Below are positions 35,405 through 46,779 of a stretch of DNA of 64,000 nt, one piece after another (positions within the stretch are counted from its first letter, which is position 1; every line of letters begins with the position of its first letter). The stretch is from Larix kaempferi. Taxonomy: Eukaryota > Streptophyta > Pinopsida > Pinales > Pinaceae. The stretch covers positions 9,701,501-9,765,500 of the forward strand of contig BSBM01000007.1 of assembly GCA_027924585.1 (NCBI GenBank), given 5' to 3'. The position numbers and the translations under genes are program-made. The notes below the pieces were generated by a model. That model saw only the letters and a list, made by a program, of their open reading frames with translations, was not told where the DNA came from and searched no databases.

Positions 35405-35785
35405 TGTTGGGTCCAGGAAATGACCCTTTTTTGCCATCCTTATTTCATCATTTTTTCCTAATTACATCCTATTTCCATAAGCCATATATATTCCTTTCCT
35501 CCAGATCAACCAATAATATCGACATGTATAATTCATTATTTCTTTATTCATTTTATGCCTAAGATTGTTATAATTTAGGATCTTAGCCTTTGAATTATGC
35601 TAACTTGTGTGGTTTCATTTAGTCAAAGCTCAAAGCACAGGTGTATCAGCTACCATGCCTTGGAAGAAATCATATGTGGCGCCAGCTGTCACTCTTTTAG
35701 CTCAATTCCTCATATTTTCAAGGGACATCGCATCTCTCCATGTGAGTTGTAACAGGTAGATATAATAGATTGCTGTAACAGAATA
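35405..35785 (+). repeat. Athila-like F1: 5' part of its 5' LTR
   Basis: Starts TGTTGGGTCCAGGAAATG in plus orientation and aligns along 381 bases with the reverse complement of the first part of the F2 LTR (37253 downward). It stops where the F2 LTR begins. I infer that it is the 5' LTR of the plus-strand F1 element, split by F2. The 5 bases to its left are ATACC. Confidence 0.85.
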
Positions 35786-37253
35786 TGTTGGTCACTCTAT
35801 ATTTCAGTTAATTAAATCTAATCACACATAATGGTCAATATAAACTGTCAAACCCAAGAAGGTCTTTTATTTCAAAGGCAATAAGCACAATCTATGCATA
35901 AACAGATCAATCAGTTGATTTGTTGAATGTAAATGATGATCCTACCTATGTGTCCAGCCAACTCATTCCCTAAGAACACTAATCTAATTCATACATCTAA
36001 GAATACCAATGAAGCAACTTCCCTACAGAAATCAACCCAGCAAGTTAATGATCTAATGATAAAATGAAACTAGATTACTTTTGCAAGAAGTTAAATCCTA
36101 TAATTATCAAAATACAACATTCAATCTTTACCAAAATGATCTATCCAGTAGCTACTGTAATTCTACCATTAATTGTCTAATCTATAAATGCAATTGAAGA
36201 TACAACAACAACCAAAATTAAAACACAAGCTTGAACTCTAACTGATAATTACTGGAAATTCTAGAAAGCATAAACAACTAGAAGATAATTGGAATTGAGC
36301 TTGGCTATCATAGCTGATTAAAACACACATACAATTAAGTAAATTATCCTACACAGTCGACTGTCACACCACTCTATTACAGCTATTCAAGATGCAATTG
36401 TAAACTACCAGAAAGGAAAGATAAATCTATTACAACTACCAATAATGTCTGCAATAATTCCACACCACACAACAGAAGTAAAACTAAACTACTCTATCTA
36501 CTTAAACTGGCTATCTCTGTGAGAAGGCAGGCCCTGGCCCTCTAACAGAGATTCCGAGAGTCACAGCTAATTAAAACACAGGAGTGAAGAAATCTACTCT
36601 CATATTACTGATGGAAGATCATGAGTCTCAGTGCTTTGTTACAGCTTACACAAAGTAATGATTGTCCAACCCCAGGCTACGAGAGCCTTTTCGAATTTAT
36701 ACAAAGAAACTACAGTTTCAGATCCACTAAAATCATGTAGCAATGAAGATCTTTGATCTTCATGCTGCGGAGTTACAGCTAACTGATACAGCCGTGTTAC
36801 ACAAGGTTGTTAACTATGAATAATGTTGTTGCTCGAGAAATCTATAGATCAACAGACTCAACAATTGGGACGCGACCTGTCTGTTGCAGCTAGGTTCTGT
36901 TTCAGTAGATTTTGTTATAATGAGGATCTGCTACAGCTCATGTAGTGGATGCGCTGTTCCTTGGAGTATGAAGAATTAGGCTTGGAAGAGTAACAACTGG
37001 TGCTACCTGGCTGATACACCTGCACTTTAGATTTGAACTAAATAAACTCACAAGTGTTAGCATAAACCAAAGGTCAGGATTCGAATCTTCACAATCTTAG
37101 GAATAAAAATAAATAAGGAAATAACAAATTATACCTGTTAATATCATTGATTGATCTTGAAAAGACATGGATATAGCTCATGAAAGTAGGATGGAATCAG
37201 GGCAAAATGATGTAATAAAGGTGGCCAAAAAGGGGCATTTCCTGGACCCAACA
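35786..37253 (-). repeat. Athila-like F2: 3' LTR (1,468 bp)
   Basis: Termini on the minus strand are TGTTGGGTCC and GACCAACA. It aligns with 48367-49064 over the part of that copy that remains. A polypurine tract follows at 37254 on the minus strand. The left flank GAATA (35781-35785) is F1 LTR sequence. Confidence 0.93.
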
Positions 37254-37264
37254 TCTCCCCCCAA
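37254..37264 (-). other. F2 polypurine tract
   Basis: The minus strand reads TTGGGGGGAGA directly before the LTR start TGTTGGGTCC. Confidence 0.9.
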
Positions 37265-37299
37265 CTATCCAATTGCATGTCCTCATGCAACAACCTCCC

Positions 37300-40200
37300 T
37301 TAACCCGAATCTAAGTCTGAGTGGAATCTGTGGAGATTTGTAAGACGGTAAGCAAGTTCTGGTGCCTCCCCTCGAGGAACAAACCCATAGCAGGATACCC
37401 AATGCCCCCACCACAACTCTTCTTCTTCTAATGTTAGAGCATATATGGTTCTGTAAGAATTGCTTATAGGAAACCAAATGAGAGGGAATTTGAATCTCAG
37501 ACCAAGCCACCAAGACCCACACCTTTCCATGCTCCGCACATACCTAGGAATCCTTGTCAAAGCTTGCCTAAAATTTTCAAAGCCATATGGATCCATTTCC
37601 TTAAGAGATGAGGAAGAGTACAACCATCTGTATTCACTACCCTCCAAGGAATCCTGCTGCATATTGAGAATCATTGGGACACATGTGGTAAGGAGTCTAT
37701 CTTGCAGTCTCTCAAAATATCAAGCAATTGAGGGAACCCTGAGAGTTTTAGCATGATTTTCAATGAATGCTAATGGATTCTGAGGTTCCCCCCTAATCCA
37801 AAGAGTAGAATTCTCCTCATTTCTAAGGATGGTTTTGAAAGAATCTCGTCATCTTACGTGGTTAATGGCAAAGGAGGAAAACGCTCTCAGCTGAATATCC
37901 CCTAGAATAGGTAAGGGATTAGATGGAAAGTCAATGTAGCAAGCCCTGTCATGTAAATATAATTCACATAACAAATGCTGGTCCTCAAAGTCACTCTTCA
38001 GAAAAGTCTCCAAAAACTAAGTAGCTGTTGCCAAATCAAATGATCTCCCATCCTTGAGAGCTCTTATTTGGAATAGGGTTGTCTGCTCAAGGAGAAAAAC
38101 AGGGTAAGAAGGGGATGGAGCCCTGTAACTTAACAATTCTATGGAAAGAGTGTACATCTTGTCTTTTTCTTGTTGCAGGGACTTAAGTTTCTTCAATCCT
38201 TCCAATTTATCTTGAAGTTTCTCCCACCGAAGTTTCTGGAAGAATAATTCCCAACCCACTTTTCTCTTAGTTCCTTAATGATAGTCCTATGCTCCTGAAG
38301 AGAGATCATACCTGTTTTGAACTGTTCGATCCACTTGAGCCATTTATCCAATTCAATATTTAACCAGGAAACCTTTTTCTCTAGTCAATGAATTCTTCTG
38401 TCTGGTACCTCCTCTTCATCATCAGAATCCAAGTGAATGACTTCCTTATCTTTCTTTGGTATTGTGACAGTTTCATCCTCTAGTGGGGTTGCAGTGGTCT
38501 GTGCATGTAGTGCAGTCTCAGCCATGGGTTTTAGGGATGCTGGTTCTTGTGTAACAACATTCTTTATTTCCATATTCTCCTCAGCTTCCTTAGTCTGTGT
38601 TACAGTCTCAGTCAATATTCTTAGGACTGCTAGTTCTTGTGTAGCAGCATCCTCCTTTTCCATTTCAATATCAGCCATCTCAGTTTGTGTTGCCACTGTA
38701 GAAAATGATTTTGGGAACACTGGTTCTTGTGTAACAGTGTTTTTCTCCTAGTCCTTGATATTAGACGATGCTATTTGAATTGCAGCTTCACTAAACATTT
38801 TCAAGGGTACTGGTTCTTGTGTAATAGTCCCCTGTTCCTCAATTTCTTTGAGCTCCTGAGATTGTTTCTGGTTTATATCAGATTTTTTTGGCTGAGGATA
38901 CTAGTCCTGAAGAAGTTCAGTATCCCCTGATAGTTGGGATTGAAGAAGTTTAGTATCCTCTGATGGTTGGGACTGAAGAAGCTCAGTACGCCCTGATGGT
39001 TGGGACTACACTGTTTCTTCTCCTAAACTCAAAGTAGGGATCTCTTCAATTCTTGGCTCATTTTCCCCTACCCATTCAATTTCTGGAACTCCTTTTTCAA
39101 TCTCCTCTATTTGTACATGCTTTTGTGATACATCCCCCAACACAAAAACCCTGTGTCCTACTGCAGCAAATATGTCTCCACACTCAGGACAAATAGTCTC
39201 TCCATACTTCTCATTTTCAAATGCAAAAGATGATTTTTCAAATAAATTTGCAGCATTTGCTAATGTATCCAAATTCTTTTCTGCCTGCTTTCCAACTAAT
39301 CCCTTCCATCTTTCCAACTCATTTCACAATATCTACACCTCTTCTTTTAATAGTTCATTTTCAAGCAAGAGATTTTCAATTTGGGGTTCTTCTCTGGGAG
39401 GTTCCTACATAACAGTAGATGACTTAGGGTTCAAAATGGGAATCTCTAAATCTATTCCTGTCACAGGTATTTCCTCCACCCAGGATGATTCCCTATTCTC
39501 TCTAACTGCTCCCGCTCTCTCTGCTAGTTCTGCTGTCTCTGCTAGGGGTGATTCAATATTACCCCCAGTTGCATCCATTGTCTCCACTTCTTCTGTTGTT
39601 TTTGCTATCACAACTGCTTCTTTTGCTGCTGCTGATCGATTCCTTCTTCTCACCATTCCCACTGGGTGTTCCTCCATGCCTACTACTATTGGTGCTTTAA
39701 CAGTTCTAATTTTCCTTTTCTTTGTTGCAGTAGGTGTCTGGCTTCTGTTCCTTGATCCTATTCATCATTTCTTTGACATAGGGGTCCCCGCTTTAGTATT
39801 TTCTTCTTCAATTAGGGTACCCCTTATCTCTGAAGAGGATTCAACTTCCAAAACTTCCACAATGCCTTCTTCTACTATTCCTATCCGATATCCTTCTTCC
39901 CGAATTCTTGCTTCTGCAATTGTAGCTTCTACTATCGCAGCTCCAATAGCTGCTCCAGTTTCAACTTCCTTTATTTGAGTAACTTCTTCTGCAGTTGCAG
40001 TTTCCATCATAGTTTCTTTAGCTACAGGGTTTTCTGTTACTGCTACTTCTCCCTTGTTTACTTCCTCTTCGTCATTGGCCTGGTTTCCTATTGTTCCAGC
40101 CTCCCTCCCAACTGGGTTTGAGGAATGTCGGTCCTCACTACCTTCACCAACACCCTCCATTTCAAAAACAGGTTGTATAATTGGCACATCTCCAGCCAAA

Positions 40201-40736
40201 AAATGTTCCCAAGTTAAATTACGATTTACAATGGCTCTTAAAACCAGTAATTTAATTAGGCCACGATTAGTAAGAGAGGAAACTGGGTGTTGGGTGTTTT
40301 TTGCATAACCAGCCATGGTTTGTAGGGTTTTGAGCAGATAGAATGGTATATTCACCAAATTACCATGGCATAAACGAGAAAGTAAGGGGAGTTCAGAAAA
40401 AGAAACAATTTAGTACCTACCTCCACAGGATATGTATCTTTTCACAAAGATTGCCATTTGATTCCAGGGTGGTGGTAAAGATGCCCGTTCCAGCCCATGA
40501 TGCTTCGGACAAACATGCTCCCCAATTGCTAAGAATTCTCTAACAACATTTGCATTATGCACCTTCCATCCAAATAATTTATTCCCAACCTGGGGTAAAC
40601 CAGTAACCTCTGATATAATCTCTTCTGTAACATCCACACGTAGCTCTCTAACCTCAAAGTAAGTATCAATCAGGTTAATGGAAAATTGCAATGCGGTTTC
40701 TGTATGGAAACCGTTCAATCATTCAAAATATTCCAT
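37300..40736 (-). pseudogene. F2: large third ORF of unknown function, downstream of integrase
   Basis: About 1,145 codons from ATG at 40736 to a stop at 37300, with several stops and shifts. The same ORF in F1 (from 56265) is conserved in sequence and order, so it is a family gene and not chance. Layout: an N-terminal globular region (residues 1-195; motifs VTGLPQVGNKLFGWK, LPPPWNQM, ELPLL, HPVSSLTNRGLIKLLVLRA), then a Glu/Ala/Thr-rich acidic linker. A leucine-zipper-like coiled coil and repeats containing VTQEP and ETVTQT follow, then a second coiled coil (KLQDKLEGLKKLKSLQQEKD). The Trp-rich C-terminal region (YRWLYSSSSLKEMDPYGFEN, EEEELWWGHWVSCYGF) is present only here, because F1 is cut short. 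I see no signal peptide, and no hydrophobic membrane span like an envelope. Athila elements carry an env-like ORF at this position, but I recognise no match. Function unknown. Confidence 0.8.
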
Positions 40737-41485
40737 CCAACCTGCTGCTGTAAAAATATTAAGGAATTCTGCATTAGCATGCACAACTTCTGTGTCTACT
40801 GGTTCATGTTGGACTGGGTTACCCATCTTAATTTCTTCTCAAAATTCGGAACCAATACAACAATCACAAGTCTTGACGTGGGAGGTGCAGCATATGAACA
40901 TGCAAGCGATAGTTGGAGTTTGAAAATAGGGTATTTTAGGAAATTCGGCGTAGGCATACAATTCCGGTAAGATAAGACGGTTATGGAAAGTTGGCATATT
41001 TGGAGTGCTTTGGTATTATTCGGGTGTGGTGTCAGGGAATAAATACAGACGTGGTTTTGACATACAATCTGGTAATTATGCATTATAGGTTCATTCAATC
41101 AAAGGTTAAGACAACATATAATTATTATTAGCGTATTTAATTCCTTGCCAAATCATGTAAAAGTTCCAAACCGTACCTTTCATTTATGTGTTCAGCCACA
41201 AGGTAATTATTATGGTGTGCCAACTATTATAGCCCTCCTCCATCATCATCATCTCCATTTTTAAAACAAGCGTAAATGCACATGTGCTGAAGTGATGCGG
41301 CCACGCCATGTGAACTGACAGGTACCACGATACCCAAATGATTTTCTTCATGGAGGACTGCGATTGGAGTGATGAAACAGGTGACTGAGATTGACGCCTG
41401 ATCAAACTATTATTGGTAGCACCGATCGGAGAGCAGACAAACTGGAGGAGTATCAGCTGTGAAATTTAGTAGAATAAGCGAAAAT
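40737..41485. other. F2 spacer between ORF3 and the 42-bp repeats
   Basis: No coding signal. The equivalent F1 stretch (about 55,680-56,264) is recognisably related but diverged. It may contain the leader for expression of ORF3, although I could not identify a promoter or splice site. Confidence 0.4.
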
Positions 41486-41489
41486 GGTG

Positions 41490-42105
41490 GAGTCACAGCT
41501 GTATGGAAGGAGCAAGGATGAAGTGGAAAAGAACGGATTCGCAGCTGCTAGATTTACCAGAATCAATCAAGGATAGCGGAGTCGCAGATGCCATGTTTAG
41601 TGGAATGGACAAAGGTAGCAGAGTCTTAGCTACTGGATTTAGTGGAATAAACAAAGGTAACAGAGTCTCAACTGCTGAGAAGGAGTAAAAATGAAGCGGA
41701 AATGGTGGAGTAGCAGCTGCCAACTTAGAAAGATAAGCAGAAGTAGAGGAGTCGCAGTCGCGAAAAGTGAAGCAAAGGAAAAGTGGCGGAGTCGCAACTA
41801 TGAAATTTGGCTGAATGAGAAAAAGTGGCAGAGTCCCAGCTACGAAATTTGAAAGGTAAGTAGAAATAGCAGATTCATAGTTGCAGAATTTGGCAAAATG
41901 GGAAAATGTGGCAGAGTTGCAGCTACGAAATTTGAAAGGTAAACAAAAATAGCGGATTCGCAGCTGCAGAATTTGGTAGAATGGGAAAATGTGGCGGAGT
42001 CACAGCTATGGAATTTGGTCGAATGATCAAAAGTGGCGGAGTCGCAGCTGCGAAATTTGGCAGAACGGGCAAATGTGGCGGAGTCGCAGCTACATTAGAC
42101 TGTAG
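41490..42105. repeat. F2 42-bp tandem repeats after integrase
   Basis: Units with core GTGGCGGAGTCGCAGCTGCG followed by AAATTTGG(C/T)AGAATG. In the best-conserved part the core falls at 41952, 41994, 42036 and 42078, an exact 42-base spacing, and it degenerates toward 41490. F1 has the complementary-strand version at about 55262-55665, so the array belongs to the family. Confidence 0.9.
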
Positions 42106-42355
42106 CATAAGCAAATTTTATCTGTGGAAGACCATGAATTATTGATCTTCATCAAAGAGCTTTATTAGATCAGGAACAAATATGGGGTGTCTACAGTCGT
42201 CTAGCCCAGTCATAGCTGCCGCTCCTCCAGTAAGTTCCTGCACACAGTTCTTCAAAATAAACCAATCAAGTGCAAGAAATTAAAAATAGATAAAATACAG
42301 AATGAAAGAAAAATCGATTATTTATGTACAAAAATATGTGTGGAAACTGCAACTT

Positions 42356-44320
42356 TCAGGAATTCACAGGGTTTAAAAACCCCTGCCTTGACGTTAACTG
42401 ATACTCTGGATCAGCTGCAACTTGTGAAATAAAATCCTCCCTTGAGTTCGGCCTGTGATACAGTCGCAGCTGATGACCATTTGCGAATAATGGTACTTTT
42501 TTCTCATTAATGGTGATCAACCGGGCTGTTCCATTATCAAATACCCGATCTATCTGATAGCGTCCCAACCAACGGGTGTGCAATTTTCCTTTAAAGTCCC
42601 TCTTAAATCGTGAATCATACAACAGGGCCCAGTCTCCTTCCTGGAAGACTCTTTTTTTTATAAATCTGTCATGCCATCTAGAGCGTTGTTGTTGGATTAA
42701 GGCTATATGATGCACTGCAGCTGTGCACTTCTCATCCAATTCATTGAGTTGATTCAGTCGATTCCTCTATGCCTCTGATAAATCTAGGTTTTCTTCAATA
42801 GCTGTTTTTAAAGTTATGATTTCAAATTCAATTGGAAAAACAACATTCTTGCCATAGACTAGATCATATGGGGAAAAACCAGTGGTGTTACGCCAAGTGG
42901 TACGATAGGCCCACAATGCCTCTGGAAGTCTTTCAGCCCAATCTTTATGATGGCTCTTCACTGTTTTTGCCAGAACAACCTCAATAACCTTGTTCGTGCT
43001 CTCCACCTGCCCATTGGCCTATGGATGATATGGTGAAGTTATTCTATGCTGAATATGAAATTTCTACAAGAGTGCTTCCAGCTTGTGAGATACAAACTGT
43101 GGTCCACCGTTTGTAATGATCTCCTTAGGTACTCCAAACCGGGTAAAAATCTCTTCATACAGGAAATCAATCACAGCCTGATCATTGGCCTTGACCAAGG
43201 CTACAACTTCTACCCATTTAGTCATGTAGTCTATGCAAACCAAGATATGAACTTTCTGCTTTGAGGGAGGGTTGATAGGCCCTACAAAATCTAGAGCCCA
43301 CCTATCAAACGGTTCAACCACAAGCTGTGGTTGTAAAGGCATCTCATCTAATCTATTGGGTTGGCCCATCCTTTGGCAGCTATCACATGCCTGAACATAC
43401 TTCTTTGCATCTCTGAACATTGTAGGCCAGAAATAGCCCATTCTCAAAACTTTATGACCTGTCCTCTTGTCAACAAAATGTCCCCCACAGGGCTCATCAT
43501 GGCAAGCTTTAAGAATGTTGAAGATTTCATCTTCTCTAACACATCTTCTAATTTCTAAATCAAGCCCTGTGTATAAAAGATGGCCATCAATCCAGCAGTA
43601 CCTAGCACTATGTTGTATGATCTTCCTTCTTTCTCTCTTTGACAGATGTGCTGGAAGCTTACCTGTAGCCAAAAAGTTAGCAATATCTACATACCATGGG
43701 GAATGAGCTGATACTGCAAACAAATGTTCATCACAGAAGGAATCTTCGACTGGTAAATTGTCATCACTGTTACTAAGTCGAGATAAGAAATCTACAAAAA
43801 CATTTTCCTTTCCTGGTCTATCAATAATTGTAATATCAAATTCCTGTAATAGTAACAACCATCTAGTAACTCTAGCATTCGTGATTGGTTTATTCATTAA
43901 ATACTTGATAGCAGAATGATCAATGTGCAAAAAAGTAGAATATCTAGTAATATAATGTCTAAATTTGTTGATGGCATAAACAATGGCAAGAAATTCATTT
44001 TCTGTGACAGTATAATTTAGTTCAGCAAGAGACAAATTTTTACTAATATAGTAAATGGAATAAGGAGCACTACCTTCCTGCTGTCCCAAAACTGCTCCAA
44101 TGCCAGTATTTGAAGCATCTGAAGAAATGTGAAAAGGTAGAGCCCAATTGGGCCTTCTTAAGATGGGTGCTGTAGACAGCATTTTCTTTAGCTCAGTAAA
44201 CACCGTTTGGCATGCATCATTCCAGACAAACTGTGCATCCTTCATCAATAGAGTGAACAAAGGAGAAGCTAGTTTGGAAAAAATTTCTATGAATCTTCTG
44301 TAATAGCCAGCATGCCTCAA
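42356..44320 (-). pseudogene. pol: F2: RNase H and integrase
   Basis: RNase H at 44320-43700 shows FHISSDASNTGIGAVLGQ, ENEFLAIVYAINKFRHY and RPGKENVFVDFLSRL. Integrase shows an HHCC zinc site (HDEPCGGHF ... CDSCQRMG), then WALDFVGPI with the first catalytic Asp. The second catalytic site reads ITNGGPQF, where F1 has ITD-like VTDGGPQF, so the Asp is Asn here. The last site is STNKVIE with the Glu in place just before it. The C-terminal module (FQEGDWALLYDSRFK, then LHTRWLGRYQI) ends at 42356. Small gaps with stops occur at 43060 and 42750. The sequence type fits the Athila/Tat branch of Ty3/gypsy. Confidence 0.93.
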
Positions 44321-45534
44321 GAAGCTACGTACATCCTTCTGTAATAGCCAGCATGCCCCTTGATTTTGGATGGATCCACCTGGATACCATCAGAAGAGAT
44401 GAAGTGCCCCAGCACTATGCCTTCACTCATCATCATGTGGCACTTTTCAGTGCTTAAAGAGAGCTGGCTTTGTTCACAGCGTTTCAAATTTTTTTCTAAA
44501 TTTTTCAGTGCTTCTCCATAACTATCACCATATGGAGTAAAGTCATCCATAAAGATTTCCATGCAATCATTCACCATTTCTGAAAATATCCCAATCACTG
44601 CTCTCTGAAATGTAGCTGGTGCATTACACAACCCAAAAGGAAGTACTCAGTATGCAAAGGTCCCCCAGGGGCAAGTGAAAATGGTTTTGTCCTGATCTTC
44701 TGGAGCAATTTGAATCTGGTTATAACCACTAAAGCCATCTAGAAAAGAGAAATACTTCTTCCCAGACAAGGTATCAAGGACCTTATCGATGAAAGGTAAG
44801 GGGAAATGGTTTTTCTACGTTGCCTTGTTCAATTCTCTGTAATCCACATAGACCCTCCATTTCCCATTCTTCTTTGGCACAATCACAAGTGGAGAAACCC
44901 ACTCATTGTCTGAAATTGGGTATATAAATCCAACTTCCAAAAGTTTTTGTATTTCCTCCTTCACTATGTCCCTTAGGTTCGGGTTCATCCTTCATTGGGG
45001 TTGACATACAGGCCTGGAGTCGCTCTTAATATAAATGTGATGGGTACAAAAATGAGAAGGAATCCCTTTCATGTCTGTGTACTCCCAAGAGAAGGCTCCC
45101 TTACACTGTTTCAACAGAGTGACTAGCTGTTTGAGCTCATTAGGTGCCAGGTTAGGATTGATATTCAATGTTTTTCCTGGCCCAATTTCTACTAGAACAC
45201 TCTTCAAATTCTTAAGTACTGGAATTACACTGTCATCACCAATCAGAGTTTCTTCTGTAAGATTTTCTTGTTATGTTACAGCTAGAATACTATCCAAGAT
45301 CTGATAGACATTCTTATTGATTGACGTGGGTTCATTGATGAAACTATTAATGGCATCATCCTCTGTTTCATCTTTAAATGTTAAGGCTCTCCCTATGGTT
45401 AATAGTGGCTACACACCCTCTTCCTCCTCCAAATATGCCCATAATGGAGTATCAGCTTTTGTGCTTGGTAGAGCTGAAGGGTACAGGGTTAGATTATTGA
45501 TCTCAGTCCCATCCGAAATGGTCATAGAACCTGA
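44321..45534 (-). pseudogene. pol: F2: reverse transcriptase
   Basis: Reverse transcriptase motifs in order on the minus strand are a CKGAFSWEYTDMKGIP region (near 45080), PLVIVPKKNGKWRVYVDYR (44890), FLDGFSGYNQIQIAPEDQ (44720), LPFGLCNAPATFQ (44640) and the catalytic FMDDF (about 44545). Four or more in-frame stops interrupt it. Near 44296-44358 a ~40-base stretch containing TTCTGTAATAGCCAGCATGCC is present twice, which breaks the link to RNase H and replaces the usual linker. Confidence 0.9.
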
Positions 45535-46356
45535 TCAACAGCTAATACAGGCATCAGCTGTGGCCAACCATGGTCTTCCCAGGATCAGTGGGTGTTCCCC
45601 CAACTGAGATTTTGGCCGTAATACCAAAAAATCCACAGGGTATTCCCATGAGTCAACTGAGATTACGAGGTCATCTAGGATTCCTTCAGGCTTGATCATT
45701 GATCTATCATCAAGTTCCAAAATAGTAGGGGTTGGCCGAAGATTAGTGAGCCCCAATTTCTTCACAATCTCTACGGTCATAACATTAATAGTTGCACCCA
45801 AATCCACCAAGACATTTGGAATTTGTGTGTTCCCTATGTGCACTGTAACAGTCGGGTTCCTAGGGTCATCATACTTCACCACAGGGGCCTTTCCCATTAT
45901 TAACTTTGAAAGTTTTCCCAACATGTGGATAGTGGGAGGATCCCTAGGTCTTCTTCCTGGTTTCTTGACACACAAATCTTTAACTGTCTTAGCATAAATG
46001 GGCACATCATGGAGGGCCTGTAATAGTGGAATTTTAACATATAAAATTTTCAACTCTCCCACGAGATCAAATCGGGGCTGTTCCACTGTTTTCTGCAGCT
46101 GCAATTGTTCAGGGTATGGTGGTTCTCTATTCAACTGTGTAGGCTGTGATAGATCGTGTGTTGCTTCTTGAGTTCCTGCTGCTGCTTCGGTAAAAGTATC
46201 AGCATCCTCGATAATGGGGCTTGCTGAATAGTGTTGATTTACTCCAGTTTCAATCACTGGGGATGACACATCCTCAGTGATAATAGGCTCCACTACCCTC
46301 CCTGATCGTAGTTGTATATCATTGCAGGGAATCTGAGTAATGGAATACACAGGCAT
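45535..46356 (-). pseudogene. pol: F2: gag-pol linker and aspartic protease
   Basis: A 273-codon open stretch. The protease motif LVDLGATINVMTVEIVKKLG lies at about 45780-45840. DLGA in place of DSGA is usual in Athila/Tat-type proteases, so this site looks intact. It is followed by the downstream protease strand (HPLILGRPWLATADA). Upstream lies a Pro/Glu/Thr-rich linker. The frame stops at 45535 and the homologous region continues into reverse transcriptase with further stops. Confidence 0.88.
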
Positions 46357-46779
46357 GTTGGCAGTCTCAAATTGATGGACTGCTTTATTGTTTGGGTTCG
46401 GGTTAGGTTGTGCAGGTAGCTGTGGTCGAAGGGGTGCATTCGTAGTTGTGGCATTGTTCTGAAAAGGGAGCTGTGGTTGCTGATATTGCTGATGCTGATA
46501 ATGTTGAGGAGGATACTATTGATATTGAGTTTGGTGATGGGGAAATTTATTTCCTTGGTAAGAGTTTCTCTAGTTGGAATTCCAAGGAGCTTGGTTTGAC
46601 TGATGTGGCCATGGTGTCCATGAATTAGGATTTTGCATTGGGTTCTGAGATGGAGGCCACTGGCTGTTGGAATAATGTGAAGGGAATTGTGTATTCATAT
46701 TATGCATGTTGTTCATTCCATTCATATTATGCAGGAAAAATGTTGGATCTGGATTCATACCTTAGTTCCTAGGTTGCCA

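Noticed and set aside
39172-39978. 268-codon open frame on the plus strand
   Set aside because: It is the antisense shadow of the low-complexity acidic linker of the F2 third ORF. The minus-strand reading is conserved with F1.
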